DNA of 43,490 nt from Caryophanales bacterium (GTDB taxonomy: Bacteria; Bacillota; Bacilli; Exiguobacteriales; Exiguobacteriaceae). Numbering within the stretch: position 1 is the stretch's first letter; the number at the start of each line of letters is the position of its first letter. The stretch covers positions 2,323-45,812 of the forward strand of contig CABJAC010000011.1 of the NCBI GenBank assembly GCA_902363455.1. Direction: 5' to 3'. The notes under the pieces are model-generated. The model worked only from the letters and a program-made list of their open reading frames with translations. It searched no databases and was not told where the DNA came from. Below, piece after piece: positions 28,412 through 39,928 of this stretch. Both the position numbers and the translations under genes were made by a program.

Positions 28412-28413
28412 AT

Positions 28414-29253
28414 TTAGGTAGTCTGCCCGTCTGTGAAATATTGGTCAACATTTCCGCGTTTCACCTGAATCTGACCAAGGTCGACATCGACATCCGCCAG
28501 TTTCATCAGACTGACATATTCGCTGACCATTTTCTTCTCGGCGCCTTCTGCTTCGATTAATACACCGACACCGGCCACGTTCGCTTCAAACTCACTGAGC
28601 AGACTCATCATCCCCCGGATCGTTCCGCCTGCTTTCATGAAATCATCAATCAGCAGAACATTGGCGCCGCGCGGCAGACTCCGTCGGGCAAGAGCCATCG
28701 TCCGAATCGCTTTAGATGAGCCGGAGACGTAGTTGATGCTGACGGTTGACCCTTCCGTCACCCGGCTATCCGAGCGGACAATCACGAACGGTACACCCAA
28801 TTGTTCCGCCACTGCATAGGCAAGCGGGATCCCTTTTGTCGCAATTGTCATGACGACATCGACTTTCTTCTGGCTGAAGACAGAAGCAAAGACCTGCCCC
28901 ATCTGTTTCACCATCCGCGGATCGCCGAGTAAATCCGTCAAGTACAAGTATCCACCCGGCAACAGACGGTCTGGCCGTGCGACCCGTTCGCACAACTCGT
29001 CAATAAACGGTAATGCCTTCGCACTGCTCCATGTCGGAATGAACATGACGCCTCCCGCAGCACCCGGAACCGTGACGAGCCGTCCTGTTCCCTCATGTTC
29101 TAACATCTCACTGACAATATCCAAATCTTCACTGATCGAAGATTTCGCCGAGCTGTACCGCTCCGCAAAGATCGTCAATGAGATCAGATGATGCGGATGG
29201 TCCAACAGGTAACGTGTCATGTCTACCAAGCGACCACTTCTCCGAATTTTCAT
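28414..29253 (-). CDS. purR: Purine operon repressor PurR
   Basis: A PRPP-responsive transcription repressor of purine synthesis genes. The 279-aa protein has an N-terminal winged helix (MKIRRSGRLVDMTRYLLDHP onward, residues 1-75) and a PRTase-fold effector domain with the PRPP motif VLLIDDFMKAGGTIRGM near residue 200; it binds PRPP but is not an enzyme. A PurBox-like site lies at its own start point, suggesting autoregulation. In B. subtilis the next gene is ridA, missing here. Confidence 0.96.
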   Translation of the reverse strand: MKIRRSGRLVDMTRYLLDHPHHLISLTIFAERYSSAKSSISEDLDIVSEMLEHEGTGRLVTVPGAAGGVMFIPTWSSAKALPFIDELCERVARPDRLLPGGYLYLTDLLGDPRMVKQMGQVFASVFSQKKVDVVMTIATKGIPLAYAVAEQLGVPFVIVRSDSRVTEGSTVSINYVSGSSKAIRTMALARRSLPRGANVLLIDDFMKAGGTIRGMMSLLSEFEANVAGVGVLIEAEGAEKKMVSEYVSLMKLADVDVDLGQIQVKRGNVDQYFTDGQTT

Positions 29254-29275
29254 CTAAATCGTTCCACCTCTCCGT

Positions 29276-29288
29276 AATTCCGAATATT
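29276..29288 (+). promoter_or_regulatory. PurBox-like PurR operator upstream of purR
   Basis: AATTCCGAATATT matches the PurBox AWWWCCGAACWWT at 12 of 13 positions. It covers about +2 to +14 relative to the predicted purR start. A weaker inverted partner (ACGGAAAC, 29313-29320) lies upstream in the promoter spacer. Binding here would block transcription initiation. Confidence 0.5.
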
Positions 29289-29296
29289 CAATAGTG

Positions 29297-29326
29297 AATA
29301 TATCATTTTCATACGGAAACTATCAA
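29297..29326 (-). promoter_or_regulatory. purR promoter (sigma-A)
   Basis: TTGATA (29321-29326), 18 bp, TATATT (29297-29302). The -35 overlaps the ispE stop codon. Confidence 0.6.
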
Positions 29327-30183
29327 TGGTTTTCGCCTAAAAGACGAACGACGTAGACTTCGTTGCAAAATCCTCGCAAGCCATTATAAAGACGTTGCGC
29401 ACGATTTTCATGTTCCGTCAACGCAAAGACAGTCGGCCCGCTTCCGCTCATTAAAACACCTTCCGCCCCGCAACTCGTCATAAATGCTTTGATCTGTTCC
29501 ACTTCCGGATGCATCGGCAAAGTAACAGATTCAAGGACATTGCCCAGTGCATCACAAATCGCAGGGAAGTCCTGTTGTTTAACGGCTTCAATCATTGCCT
29601 CGACATTCGGACGTTCCGCTGTCTCTAAATCGAGTGCCCCGTACACATCTGCCGTCGAGACACCAATCGTCGGTTTGGCGAGGACGACCCAGCACGGTGG
29701 TGGGGAAATCAGTTTTTCCAGTTTCTCTCCGCGTCCCGTCGCAATGGCCGTTCCACCCATGACACAGAAGGGAACATCCGAACCGACCTCTGCCCCGATT
29801 TCCGCCAACTGTTCAAGCGTCAAATCGAGCTTCCACAACTCATTTAATCCACGTAACGTTGCTGCCGCATCACTTGATCCACCCGCAAGACCGGCTGCGA
29901 CCGGAATGTGTTTTTCAAGGTAGATCTCGACCCCGCTCTTGATATCAAACCGCTCTTTCAAGACCGCCGCCGCCTTGTACGCTAAGTTACGTTCGTCGTT
30001 CGGAACATACGCATGTTGGGCATTCATCCGGATCTCGCCGGACGAAAGTTCCGTTAATTCAAGACGGTCTGCTAAATCCACTGTCGTCATCACCATATGT
30101 ACATCATGATAACCGTCCGGACGTTTCGCCGTCGCATCCAATACCAAATTGATTTTTGCCGGTGCTTTTACAATAATCGTCAT
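29323..30183 (-). CDS. ispE: 4-diphosphocytidyl-2-C-methyl-D-erythritol kinase
   Basis: A GHMP kinase of the MEP pathway that phosphorylates CDP-methylerythritol toward isoprenoid precursors. The 286-aa protein has the substrate motif [11 protein letters not shown] at 6-16, the ATP-binding glycine loop [17 protein letters not shown] around residues 90-106, and the C-terminal [19 protein letters not shown] precedes the ATG. Position between veg and purR is the B. subtilis order, except that sspF is absent. Confidence 0.95.
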   Translation of the reverse strand: MTIIVKAPAKINLVLDATAKRPDGYHDVHMVMTTVDLADRLELTELSSGEIRMNAQHAYVPNDERNLAYKAAAVLKERFDIKSGVEIYLEKHIPVAAGLAGGSSDAAATLRGLNELWKLDLTLEQLAEIGAEVGSDVPFCVMGGTAIATGRGEKLEKLISPPPCWVVLAKPTIGVSTADVYGALDLETAERPNVEAMIEAVKQQDFPAICDALGNVLESVTLPMHPEVEQIKAFMTSCGAEGVLMSGSGPTVFALTEHENRAQRLYNGLRGFCNEVYVVRLLGENH

Positions 30184-30218
30184 CGTGCCGTTCCTCCTCT
30201 AGTACGTATCCTGTACGA

Positions 30219-30227
30219 ATTGTATCA
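30219..30227 (-). promoter_or_regulatory. ispE promoter, extended -10
   Basis: TGATACAAT on the minus strand, an extended -10 with five of six consensus bases, between the veg terminator and ispE. There is no good -35. Confidence 0.4.
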
Positions 30228-30237
30228 ACCTTTGCAC

Positions 30238-30268
30238 AAAAAAAGAAGCGAACATTTCTGTCCACTTC
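30238..30268 (-). terminator. veg intrinsic terminator
   Basis: A 10-bp stem GAAGTGGACA/TGTTCGCTTC with a GAAA tetraloop and a TTTTTTT run, 11 bp after the veg stop codon. Confidence 0.92.
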
Positions 30269-30279
30269 GGAAGGTAAGT

Positions 30280-30519
30280 TTACGAATTCGCAAATTCGAT
30301 TTGTACGGAGTCGGTTAACACGTCGGCATAGCTATAAGAAACTCGCTCGACGTTGTGGCGCTCTGCGTCTAGCTTGACTACAAACACCGATGGATACGTC
30401 TCAACGAGCGTTCCGATTCGGGTTACGACCTTTTTACGACCGCCGCTTGCTTTTAGCGTCAGTCTTTCACCTACATGTGTTTCAAATACATGTCTGATTT
30501 CGTTCAACGTCTTTGGCAT
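30280..30519 (-). CDS. veg: Veg protein (biofilm-related)
   Basis: A 79-aa protein matching the Veg family (MPKTLNEIRHVFETHVGERLTLKASGGRKK...). In B. subtilis it is abundant and promotes biofilm matrix expression by countering SinR; the SinR link cannot be tested here. The fold is a small beta-barrel. GAGGTG lies 6 bp before the ATG at 30519; a GTG three codons upstream overlaps that site. Two strong promoters precede it. yabG, usually just upstream, and sspF, just downstream, are missing. Confidence 0.93.
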   Translation of the reverse strand: MPKTLNEIRHVFETHVGERLTLKASGGRKKVVTRIGTLVETYPSVFVVKLDAERHNVERVSYSYADVLTDSVQIEFANS

Positions 30520-30541
30520 ACGCTTCACCTCACTAACATTT

Positions 30542-30550
30542 ATTATAGCA
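30542..30550 (-). promoter_or_regulatory. veg promoter 2, extended -10
   Basis: TGCTATAAT on the minus strand, a perfect TATAAT with an upstream TG, 23 bp from the veg start codon. No clear -35. Confidence 0.5.
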
Positions 30551-30578
30551 TATGAACTAAATATTAGAAAGGGGAAAT

Positions 30579-32036
<1,458 letters not shown>

Positions 32037-32084
32037 CATCTCTCCACCTTTTTCAAACACTTCCGTAATTGTACCTGTTTCCAC

Positions 32085-32118
32085 AAAAAAAACAAGGAAG
32101 CGTCAACTGACCGCTTCC
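32085..32118 (-). terminator. Terminator overlapping the yabE 3' end
   Basis: A stem GGAAGCG/CGCTTCC with a 9-nt loop and a run of eight T. The upstream arm lies within the last codons of yabE. Confidence 0.8.
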
Positions 32119-33386
32119 GTCTTCTTGTCATCCGGGATGACCCATACTTGAATCGTCTTCCGACCAAACTGTTTGGCTGTTGTTTCCCCGTCAACGAGTA
32201 CATCAATTTTATTTCCTTTGATGGCCCCTCCTGTATCAAGGGCAATCGCGAGCCCGATCCCTTCGACATATACCTTTGTTCCAAGCGGGATGACTTTCGG
32301 ATCAACGGCAATGATGGCCAATCCTTGATACGTAATCGTATCCGTCACATCATAACCGGTCGCCGTCAAAGCGCGGCCATCATACAGACGACTTCCGTTT
32401 GAAGCAGGATCGTTCGTATATGCCGTAGCTTCGACCATTAAGGTTTTTGCCTGTTTAAAGTCAAGATCCGTTGCCGCCTTTGGTACTTCTGTAAGCGGAA
32501 CTGTCGCCTTGTCGGTATTAAATACCGGAGCTGCAGCTGCTTCAGCAGCCTCGACCGGTTTCGTTCCGACCTTCACGATTTGTTTCACCGGTTGACTTGT
32601 CACGTCATCCGCAATCAATTTTTTGTCCTTGCTCAGACCATCGGCGAGTGTCAGCTGATACTTTTGTATCCGGATGCCCGGACGACCCGTTTTCGTCACA
32701 AGTTGTTCGCCAACCGGAAGTGTATTGTCTTCAACCGTCTCGACTTCAAATGGCAGGAGCTGTTCTTCCGTCAATACCGCACGACGCGTCGTATTCACTG
32801 TCACGAGCATATCCTTCGTGACCGTCGCTTCGAGTTTCGGAGCAACTTTGTCTTCCGGCTGCAGTTTGACACCTTGCATGGAAAGCAGTTCCCGAACCGT
32901 CGTCTCGTACGTATACACTTCCCGTGCTTTCCCTTCGACAATTAGCTCGACCGGAAATGCTTCCCGGAACCGGACAGTCATACCGGTCGTTAAGACCGTA
33001 TCTTTTGAGGGATAAATGTCATCCGTCTCCATTTGACTAATGCCCTGTTCTTTCAGTAAATCATCTACACGACGTGCCTGCGTTCTGACAGTTTTTGCTT
33101 TTCCGTATCCAACGATCAGTGTAATCTCCTTAGCCGGTTGAATGACAATCAAGTCATTGTCCGGAAGGTCCGCACTGAGGGCAGGTTCGATTTCATCTTG
33201 TGTCTGAACCGAAATTCCTGCTTCTTTTAACACGCCATAGACCGACGTTTCGAGTGTTTCGACCTTCGTTTCGCGACCATCAATCATGATGGTGACGTCG
33301 CGTGGATTATCCATCGATACATAAAGTAAACTGGCGATCAGCAACAATGTCGCACCAATCGTCATATAAGCGGCCGATCGAATCAT
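32103..33386 (-). CDS. yabE: Cell-wall protein with DUF348, G5 and 3D domains (YabE, Rpf-like)
   Basis: A 427-aa exported protein. Residues 6-24 are a hydrophobic signal or anchor segment. Three DUF348 repeats (about 30-70, 88-130, 145-190) are followed by a G5 domain (about 200-275), an Ala-rich linker, and a C-terminal 3D domain (about 330-418) named for its three aspartates, including AVDPKVIPLGTKVYVEG and ALDTGGAIKGNKIDV. The 3D fold is shared with MltA lytic transglycosylases and firmicute Rpf/Sps-like muralytic proteins, so it probably remodels peptidoglycan. It overlaps tatD by 4 bp. Confidence 0.92.
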   Translation of the reverse strand: MIRSAAYMTIGATLLLIASLLYVSMDNPRDVTIMIDGRETKVETLETSVYGVLKEAGISVQTQDEIEPALSADLPDNDLIVIQPAKEITLIVGYGKAKTVRTQARRVDDLLKEQGISQMETDDIYPSKDTVLTTGMTVRFREAFPVELIVEGKAREVYTYETTVRELLSMQGVKLQPEDKVAPKLEATVTKDMLVTVNTTRRAVLTEEQLLPFEVETVEDNTLPVGEQLVTKTGRPGIRIQKYQLTLADGLSKDKKLIADDVTSQPVKQIVKVGTKPVEAAEAAAAPVFNTDKATVPLTEVPKAATDLDFKQAKTLMVEATAYTNDPASNGSRLYDGRALTATGYDVTDTITYQGLAIIAVDPKVIPLGTKVYVEGIGLAIALDTGGAIKGNKIDVLVDGETTAKQFGRKTIQVWVIPDDKKTEAVS

Positions 33387-34150
33387 GGAAGGCGGAAAAC
33401 GCGCTTCGCGTTTTCAGTCGTTGCTTGTTCGATGTCGGCATACATCATTCCGCGTAACTGGGCAATCTCTTCCGCAACAAAGCGGACATACGCCGGCTCA
33501 TTCCGCTTCCCGCGGTACGGTGTAGGTGTGAGATAAGGACAGTCTGTCTCGACCAATAACCGGTCAAGCGGTACTTCTTGTGCTACCCGTTTTGGTGTTT
33601 TTGCATTTTTAAATGTCACCGGTCCACCTAAAGAGATGTAAAAATTCATTGCCAGACAACGCGGTAATAATTCGGCACTCATACTGTAACTATGAAGAAT
33701 ACCGCCGACGTCTTTGGCCTCTTCTTCTTCTAAAATCCGCAGTGTATCTTCCGTAGCTTCCCGGTTGTGAATGACAATCGGCTTATTTTTTTGCTTAGCC
33801 AAGCGAATTTGTTTACGAAATGCTTCTTCCTGAATATCTTTCGGTGACGTATCCCAGTGATAATCGAGACCGATTTCTCCGAGGGCAACGACTTTCGGAT
33901 GGTCCATCAAGCGTTCGACTTTCTGATAGGCTGCTTCATCAAAATCAATCGAATCGACCGGATGCCAGCCGATGACAGCGTACAAGTCATCATACTGTTC
34001 TACAAGTTCCATCGCCCGATCAATTGTCTTATGGTCGAATCCGACGACAATCATCGGGGAGACACCGTTCGCACGGGCACGCTCGATCGTTTCATCGACA
34101 TCGCCGTCAAATTGATCCGAGTTTAAGTGTGTATGTGTATCAATCAACAT
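33383..34150 (-). CDS. tatD: TatD-family metal-dependent DNase (YabD)
   Basis: A 255-aa TIM-barrel hydrolase of the TatD family; members have 3'-5' exonuclease activity on DNA, though physiological roles vary. Metal ligands are visible in DTHTHL at residues 3-8, GEIGLDYH in mid-protein, the histidines of PIVIHNREA and GGILHSYS, and the aspartate in VETDCPYLTP. It sits 20 bp after the metS terminator without a visible promoter, and overlaps yabE, so the pair probably depends on readthrough from metS. Confidence 0.93.
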   Translation of the reverse strand: MLIDTHTHLNSDQFDGDVDETIERARANGVSPMIVVGFDHKTIDRAMELVEQYDDLYAVIGWHPVDSIDFDEAAYQKVERLMDHPKVVALGEIGLDYHWDTSPKDIQEEAFRKQIRLAKQKNKPIVIHNREATEDTLRILEEEEAKDVGGILHSYSMSAELLPRCLAMNFYISLGGPVTFKNAKTPKRVAQEVPLDRLLVETDCPYLTPTPYRGKRNEPAYVRFVAEEIAQLRGMMYADIEQATTENAKRVFRLP

Positions 34151-34171
34151 AATCTGCTATTCCCTCTTTCA

Positions 34172-34205
34172 AAAAAATGCCTGTGACATCGAGTCCACAG
34201 GCATC
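34172..34205 (-). terminator. metS intrinsic terminator
   Basis: A perfect stem ATGCCTGTG/CACAGGCAT with a 10-nt loop and a run of seven T, 4 bp after the metS stop codon. Confidence 0.92.
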
Positions 34206-34209
34206 CGAA

Positions 34210-36186
<1,977 letters not shown>

Positions 36187-36196
36187 TCATTTCATT

Positions 36197-36225
36197 ATTA
36201 TACGCTGTTCTGCCGCCTGTGTCGA
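36197..36225 (-). promoter_or_regulatory. metS promoter (sigma-A)
   Basis: TCGACA (36220-36225), 17 bp, TATAAT (36197-36202): eleven of twelve bases are consensus, 31 bp upstream of the metS start codon. Confidence 0.88.
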
Positions 36226-36291
36226 AACTCGTTTTTTGTCGAATCGAAACATTTTTTGACATCAGACATCAAATTACAGAAAAACACACTC

Positions 36292-36327
36292 AATAGTTTG
36301 ATTTCCTTTAAAAAGGGAAAAACTATT
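36292..36327. repeat. Interrupted inverted repeat in the metS-abrB gap
   Basis: AATAGTTT and AAACTATT (8 bp each) enclose a second small inverted repeat TTCC/GGAA, in A/T-rich DNA midway between the divergent metS and abrB promoters. It could be a regulator site, for example for AbrB itself, which binds A/T-rich DNA. Function unproven; the rest of this 340-bp gap holds only the two promoters and the abrB leader. Confidence 0.5.
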
Positions 36328-36396
36328 AATAAATCGTTTCAGATATGGTTTTTTTGAGAAATAAATGACATTTTGATTTCAAGCTATTCAGATTGA

Positions 36397-36425
36397 TTGA
36401 CTACTTTTGGAAAGTTTAGTATTCT
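36397..36425 (+). promoter_or_regulatory. abrB promoter (sigma-A)
   Basis: TTGACT (36397-36402), 17 bp, TATTCT (36420-36425), giving an untranslated leader of about 75 nt before abrB. Confidence 0.65.
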
Positions 36426-36505
36426 ACATTCTATAGAAGTGATGTCGAATTTTGACGATTTTCCAAAAAAAAAGAGAACCTAGACATCAGAGGAGGAACA
36501 ACAAA

Positions 36506-36802
36506 ATGAAATCAACAGGTATTGTACGTAAAGTAGACGAGCTCGGCCGGGTCGTTATTCCAATCGAACTCCGTCGGACACTTCAAATCGCAGAGAAGGA
36601 TGCGCTTGAGATTTATGTAGACAACGAGCAGATCATCCTTAAAAAATACAAACCAAACATGACTTGCCAAGTAACAGGCGAAGTATCAGAAGATAACTTC
36701 AAATTGGCAGATGGTAAATTAATTCTCTCTCCAGACGGCGCACAACGTGTCCTCGTTGAGTTAAAAGATTTCCTCGACCGTCATTACGCAGGAAACGAAT
36801 AA
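36506..36802 (+). CDS. abrB: Transition-state regulator AbrB
   Basis: A 98-aa global DNA-binding regulator that represses post-exponential functions during growth. The N-terminal swapped-hairpin domain (residues 1-53) contains KSTGIVRKVDELGRVVIPIE and the arginines that contact DNA; the C-terminal half is the tetramerisation region. The ATG at 36506 follows GGAGG at 9 bp, and the conserved MKSTG start supports it. This is the only protein gene I accept on the plus strand, divergent from metS and convergent with rsmI, as in B. subtilis. Confidence 0.97.
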   Translation: MKSTGIVRKVDELGRVVIPIELRRTLQIAEKDALEIYVDNEQIILKKYKPNMTCQVTGEVSEDNFKLADGKLILSPDGAQRVLVELKDFLDRHYAGNE

Positions 36803-36807
36803 GCAAA

Positions 36808-36841
36808 AGAAGCGATTCCACATGGAGTCGCTTCTTTTTTT
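36808..36841. terminator. Shared terminator of abrB and rsmI
   Basis: A stem GAAGCGATTCC/GGAGTCGCTTC with an ACAT loop and a run of T toward the plus strand, with A residues on the other side that serve minus transcripts. It touches the rsmI stop codon. Confidence 0.9.
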
Positions 36842-37694
36842 ACGATTCATGATAACGCAGGTACAATTCCTGACGATCGAGTCCCCGCTCTTTGGCAACT
36901 CGTTTCAGGGCAGCATTCGGTTTTTCACCTTCTGCAATATACCGCTCGATTTGTTGCAGCGGATCGGCTTCTTGCGCGACTTCAGTCGGTCGCTCCTCGG
37001 TTGATCCTTCAACGATGACAACAAATTCACCGCGGACCTCTTCCGCAGCCCACTCCAGAGCTTCCGTCACCGATCCACGGATGTATTCCTCATACCGTTT
37101 CGTCAGTTCCCGGGCTAACGTCAGCTGACGGTCACCAAGTATATCACGCAACGCGCCAAGCATCTCTTTCAGGCGGTGAGGTGCTTCATAAAAAATCAAT
37201 GTCCCACTTTCATACCGAACCGTCTCCAGTGCCTCCCGGCGCTCTTTTTTCTTACGCGGTAAAAATCCGTAATAGAGGAACCGTTCCGTCGCAAGACCGG
37301 ATGCGACAAGTGCCGTCAAGGCTGCATTGGCACCGGGTAAGACGATGACTGGTACATCGGCGTCAATCGCCGATCGAATCAAATCACTGCCCGGATCGGA
37401 AATCCCTGGCATGCCGGCATCTGAGACGAGTGCGACTTGTTTTCCGTCCTGTAAGTCCGCGAGCAAACGTGCTCCGCTGACCTGTTTATTGTGTTCATGG
37501 TAACTGACGAGTTTCGTCTCAATCTCAAAATGATTAAAGAGTTTCATCGTTTGTCGTGTATCTTCCGCCGCGACGAGATCCGACTCTTGTAAAATCCGGA
37601 CAGCCCGGTATGTCATGTCTTCTAAGTTTCCGATCGGCGTCGGAACGATGTACAGTCCCGCCGTTTGTCCTTTAAAACTGCTGGTTGCTTTCAT
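36840..37694 (-). CDS. rsmI: 16S rRNA 2'-O-ribose C1402 methyltransferase
   Basis: Methylates the 2'-hydroxyl of C1402 in the 16S decoding centre. The 284-aa protein is a tetrapyrrole-methylase-fold enzyme: LYIVPTPIGNLEDMTYRA at 14-31, AEDTRQTMKLFNHF, and VSDAGMPGISDPGSDL, which forms the SAM site. A C-terminal helical extension carries the RNA-binding part. The ATG at 37694 overlaps yazA by 23 bp, so the two are translationally linked. Confidence 0.95.
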   Translation of the reverse strand: MKATSSFKGQTAGLYIVPTPIGNLEDMTYRAVRILQESDLVAAEDTRQTMKLFNHFEIETKLVSYHEHNKQVSGARLLADLQDGKQVALVSDAGMPGISDPGSDLIRSAIDADVPVIVLPGANAALTALVASGLATERFLYYGFLPRKKKERREALETVRYESGTLIFYEAPHRLKEMLGALRDILGDRQLTLARELTKRYEEYIRGSVTEALEWAAEEVRGEFVVIVEGSTEERPTEVAQEADPLQQIERYIAEGEKPNAALKRVAKERGLDRQELYLRYHES

Positions 37695-37953
37695 ACGATG
37701 CCATCCCTTCTTGAATGAGTTGTTCCTTTTTGGTCCGTGTCAGTTGTTTGATTGCATACTCTCGCTTCAAGGCATCTGACTTCGTCGTGAAGGTTTCGGT
37801 ATATTCGAGCACGACCGGCAGTCTGGCCCGGGTGTATTTTGCCCCTTGTCCGGCATTATGTGTCGCCAACCGTTTTTCGACATCGACAGCATACCCGGTA
37901 TAGAGACTGCCGTCCCGACAACGGACGATATAGACGGCGTGGTGCTCAGACAT
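37672..37953 (-). CDS. yazA: GIY-YIG domain protein (YazA/UPF0213)
   Basis: A 93-aa stand-alone GIY-YIG nuclease-fold protein. The signature is VYIVRCRDGSLYTGYAVDVEKRLATHN, with the Y..Y pair and the arginine of the fold, and a lysine-rich KREYAIKQLTRTKKEQLI helix. Related SLX1/UvrC domains cut DNA, but the role of this small conserved family is not settled. I start at the ATG at 37953, inside the last codons of trmN6; the open frame runs further up only through trmN6. Confidence 0.9.
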   Translation of the reverse strand: MSEHHAVYIVRCRDGSLYTGYAVDVEKRLATHNAGQGAKYTRARLPVVLEYTETFTTKSDALKREYAIKQLTRTKKEQLIQEGMASYESNQQF

Positions 37954-38683
37954 CGAACTGGTTCCGCATCTGCTGCGTATACGTATCATCCTGTTCATAA
38001 ACGATGAATGGAGGTAATACTTTCAAACCCGGTTTGGCGTCTTTGATTCCTTCAATCAACAGCATGTTCGCTTCTTTGCCCTCTTTCGGATAAATCAATT
38101 GCATCCGCTTCGGTTCAATCCGGTACTGACGCATCAAGGTCACGATGTCGAGCAGACGCTCCGGACGATGAACAAATGCCGTTTTTCCGCCCTGTTTCAA
38201 AAGAGCGGCGGCCGACCGGATACAATCTTCGAGTGTACATAAGACTTCGTGACGGGCAATCGTATAATGTTCACTCTGGTTCCGGTTCGAAGATTCATTG
38301 GCCAAGAAATACGGAGGGTTACACGTGACGGCATCATACAGACCATATCCCAACTGTTTTCCCGCTTCCTTGACATCTCCTTCAACCATCTTCAACTGGT
38401 CCTGTTTCTCGTTAAACGCGATGCTGCGCCGCGCCATGTCGACGAGACGCGGTTGAATTTCAAGACCTGTGATCGTTCCTTTGGTCCGATACGATAAAAA
38501 TAATGGAATGGCCCCGTTGCCGGCGCAAAGATCCACTAAGTTCCCTTGTTGAATCGGTACCCAGGCAAATTGTGCGAGTAACGCGGCATCAAGCGAATAC
38601 GAAAAGACGCTGGGACTTTGAATGATGTGTCCTTCTTTTCCAAGCAGATGATCGAGTCGCTCATCTGATAATAATTCAGCCAT
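37946..38683 (-). CDS. yabB: tRNA1(Val) A37 N6-methyltransferase-like protein (YabB)
   Basis: A 245-aa SAM-dependent methyltransferase. The SAM loop is VDLCAGNGAIPLFLS (about 46-60) and the catalytic NPPYF motif is at about 120, marking an adenine-N6 type enzyme like E. coli TrmN6, which modifies A37 of tRNA-Val. The exact substrate in Bacillales is inferred. It overlaps yazA by 8 bp and is separated from yabA by a terminator. Confidence 0.88.
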   Translation of the reverse strand: MAELLSDERLDHLLGKEGHIIQSPSVFSYSLDAALLAQFAWVPIQQGNLVDLCAGNGAIPLFLSYRTKGTITGLEIQPRLVDMARRSIAFNEKQDQLKMVEGDVKEAGKQLGYGLYDAVTCNPPYFLANESSNRNQSEHYTIARHEVLCTLEDCIRSAAALLKQGGKTAFVHRPERLLDIVTLMRQYRIEPKRMQLIYPKEGKEANMLLIEGIKDAKPGLKVLPPFIVYEQDDTYTQQMRNQFDV

Positions 38684-38700
38684 ACAGTTCTTCCTTTCTT

Positions 38701-38730
38701 AAAAAAAGACTGACTCCTAGGAAGTCAGCC
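38701..38730 (-). terminator. Terminator between yabA and yabB
   Basis: An 11-bp stem GGCTGACTTCC/GGAGTCAGTC(T), a TA tip and seven T, 3 bp after the yabA stop. No new promoter is seen before yabB 17 bp later, so it is probably leaky. Confidence 0.88.
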
Positions 38731-38732
38731 TC

Positions 38733-39077
38733 TCAATGTTTCGTTAACATGGACAAGCAGAACAGACAGTCTCCGTCTTTCCGGACTTGACCATAATGCA
38801 GGTTACAAATATGGAACCCTTCTTGATAGAGCCGTCCTAAATTGTCATAACCGGCTCCAATCCCAGCTTCGGCTTCCGCTTCTTCCGTGATCGGTTGTTG
38901 TTCATCACGCTCCACTTTCTCACGGAGGTGATGATTCTCAAGATAAAGGTGTTGATTCTCCTCCATCATATAAGCAAGCTGATCTTTTAACACGCTCAGA
39001 TGCTCCGTCAGCAAGTGAATCTGTTGCTCGATCGCATCGACACGCGTAATGATTTCTTTTTTATCGACTCTCTCCAC
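38733..39077 (-). CDS. yabA: Replication initiation control protein YabA
   Basis: Negatively regulates DnaA at oriC and binds the DnaN clamp. The 114-aa protein has an N-terminal coiled coil (about 1-60, heptads of L/I with E/K/Q), an acidic linker, and the C-terminal zinc module [19 protein letters not shown] that contacts DnaA and DnaN. I favour the GTG at 39077 (MERVDKKEI...), 7 bp after CGGGGTG, because the family starts near DKKE; an ATG at 39095 overlapping ricT has no ribosome site. It lies between ricT and yabB as in B. subtilis. Confidence 0.9.
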   Translation of the reverse strand: MERVDKKEIITRVDAIEQQIHLLTEHLSVLKDQLAYMMEENQHLYLENHHLREKVERDEQQPITEEAEAEAGIGAGYDNLGRLYQEGFHICNLHYGQVRKDGDCLFCLSMLTKH

Positions 39078-39091
39078 GCGTATGCACCCCG

Positions 39092-39922
39092 TCATTCTTT
39101 TGGTCGTTTTTGTTTTACGGCACCGACGGACAGTAATTCCTCCATCGAGTATGTGAGGACCCGGGAACGGTCTTTTAATTCGATTTGGACGATTTGATCG
39201 AGGATATTCAGACCAACGACCCGTCCTTCCCCTTCAGGAACGGTCAGACGTTTTCCGTAATCCGGCAAATCGCGTCGCATTTCTTCGTACGTGTCATTTT
39301 CGTATTTGAGACAACACATCAAACGACCGCACACACCAGAAATCTTGGTTGGATTTAAGGATAGATTTTGATCTTTTGCCATCTTGATCGAGACGGGTTC
39401 AAATTCTCCTAAGAAAGAAGAACAACAGAGGACGCGGCCGCATGGACCGATTCCACCAAGCAATTTCGCTTCATCCCGTACGCCGATTTGACGTAATTCA
39501 ATCCGGGTCCGGAAGACCGCGGCTAAATCTTTGACGAGTTCACGGAAATCGACACGACCTTCCGCTGTGAAATAGAAAATGACTTTATTTCGATCAAATG
39601 TATATTCGACGTCGACTAATTTCATATCGAGCTTGTGCTCACGAATTTTTTCGACGCAGACAGCGTGCGCATCAAACGCCGCCATTTTATTTTCACGGAC
39701 AATCATCGCGTCTTTATCATCCGCGACGCGAAGAATCGATTTCAGCGGCAAGACCACATCATCTTCGTCCATTTGTTTATCGGCAATTACCACTTCACCA
39801 TATTCAATGCCCCGCACTGTCTCAACGATGACGGATTGTCCTCGTGATAATGACTCTTGTCCAGGTGCAAAATAATAAATTTTGCCCGCTTCTTTAAAGC
39901 GAACGCCTACTACTTCTAGCAT
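39092..39922 (-). CDS. ricT: RicT (YaaT), PSP1-domain regulator of RNase Y
   Basis: A 276-aa PSP1-family protein. With RicA (YmcA) and RicF (YlbF) it forms the Fe-S-containing Y complex that steers RNase Y in mRNA maturation and affects competence, biofilm and sporulation in B. subtilis. The cysteines are conserved in [16 protein letters not shown] and [14 protein letters not shown] (about 165-220), fitting cluster ligation. RicA and RicF are not in this window. It lies 6 bp downstream of holB. Confidence 0.94.
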   Translation of the reverse strand: MLEVVGVRFKEAGKIYYFAPGQESLSRGQSVIVETVRGIEYGEVVIADKQMDEDDVVLPLKSILRVADDKDAMIVRENKMAAFDAHAVCVEKIREHKLDMKLVDVEYTFDRNKVIFYFTAEGRVDFRELVKDLAAVFRTRIELRQIGVRDEAKLLGGIGPCGRVLCCSSFLGEFEPVSIKMAKDQNLSLNPTKISGVCGRLMCCLKYENDTYEEMRRDLPDYGKRLTVPEGEGRVVGLNILDQIVQIELKDRSRVLTYSMEELLSVGAVKQKRPKE

Positions 39923-39928
39923 ATCGCT

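Noticed and set aside
28254..28420. Sigma-H promoter for spoVG as in B. subtilis
   Set aside because: No AGGATTT-type and GAATT-type pair at the right spacing; a good sigma-A promoter explains expression.
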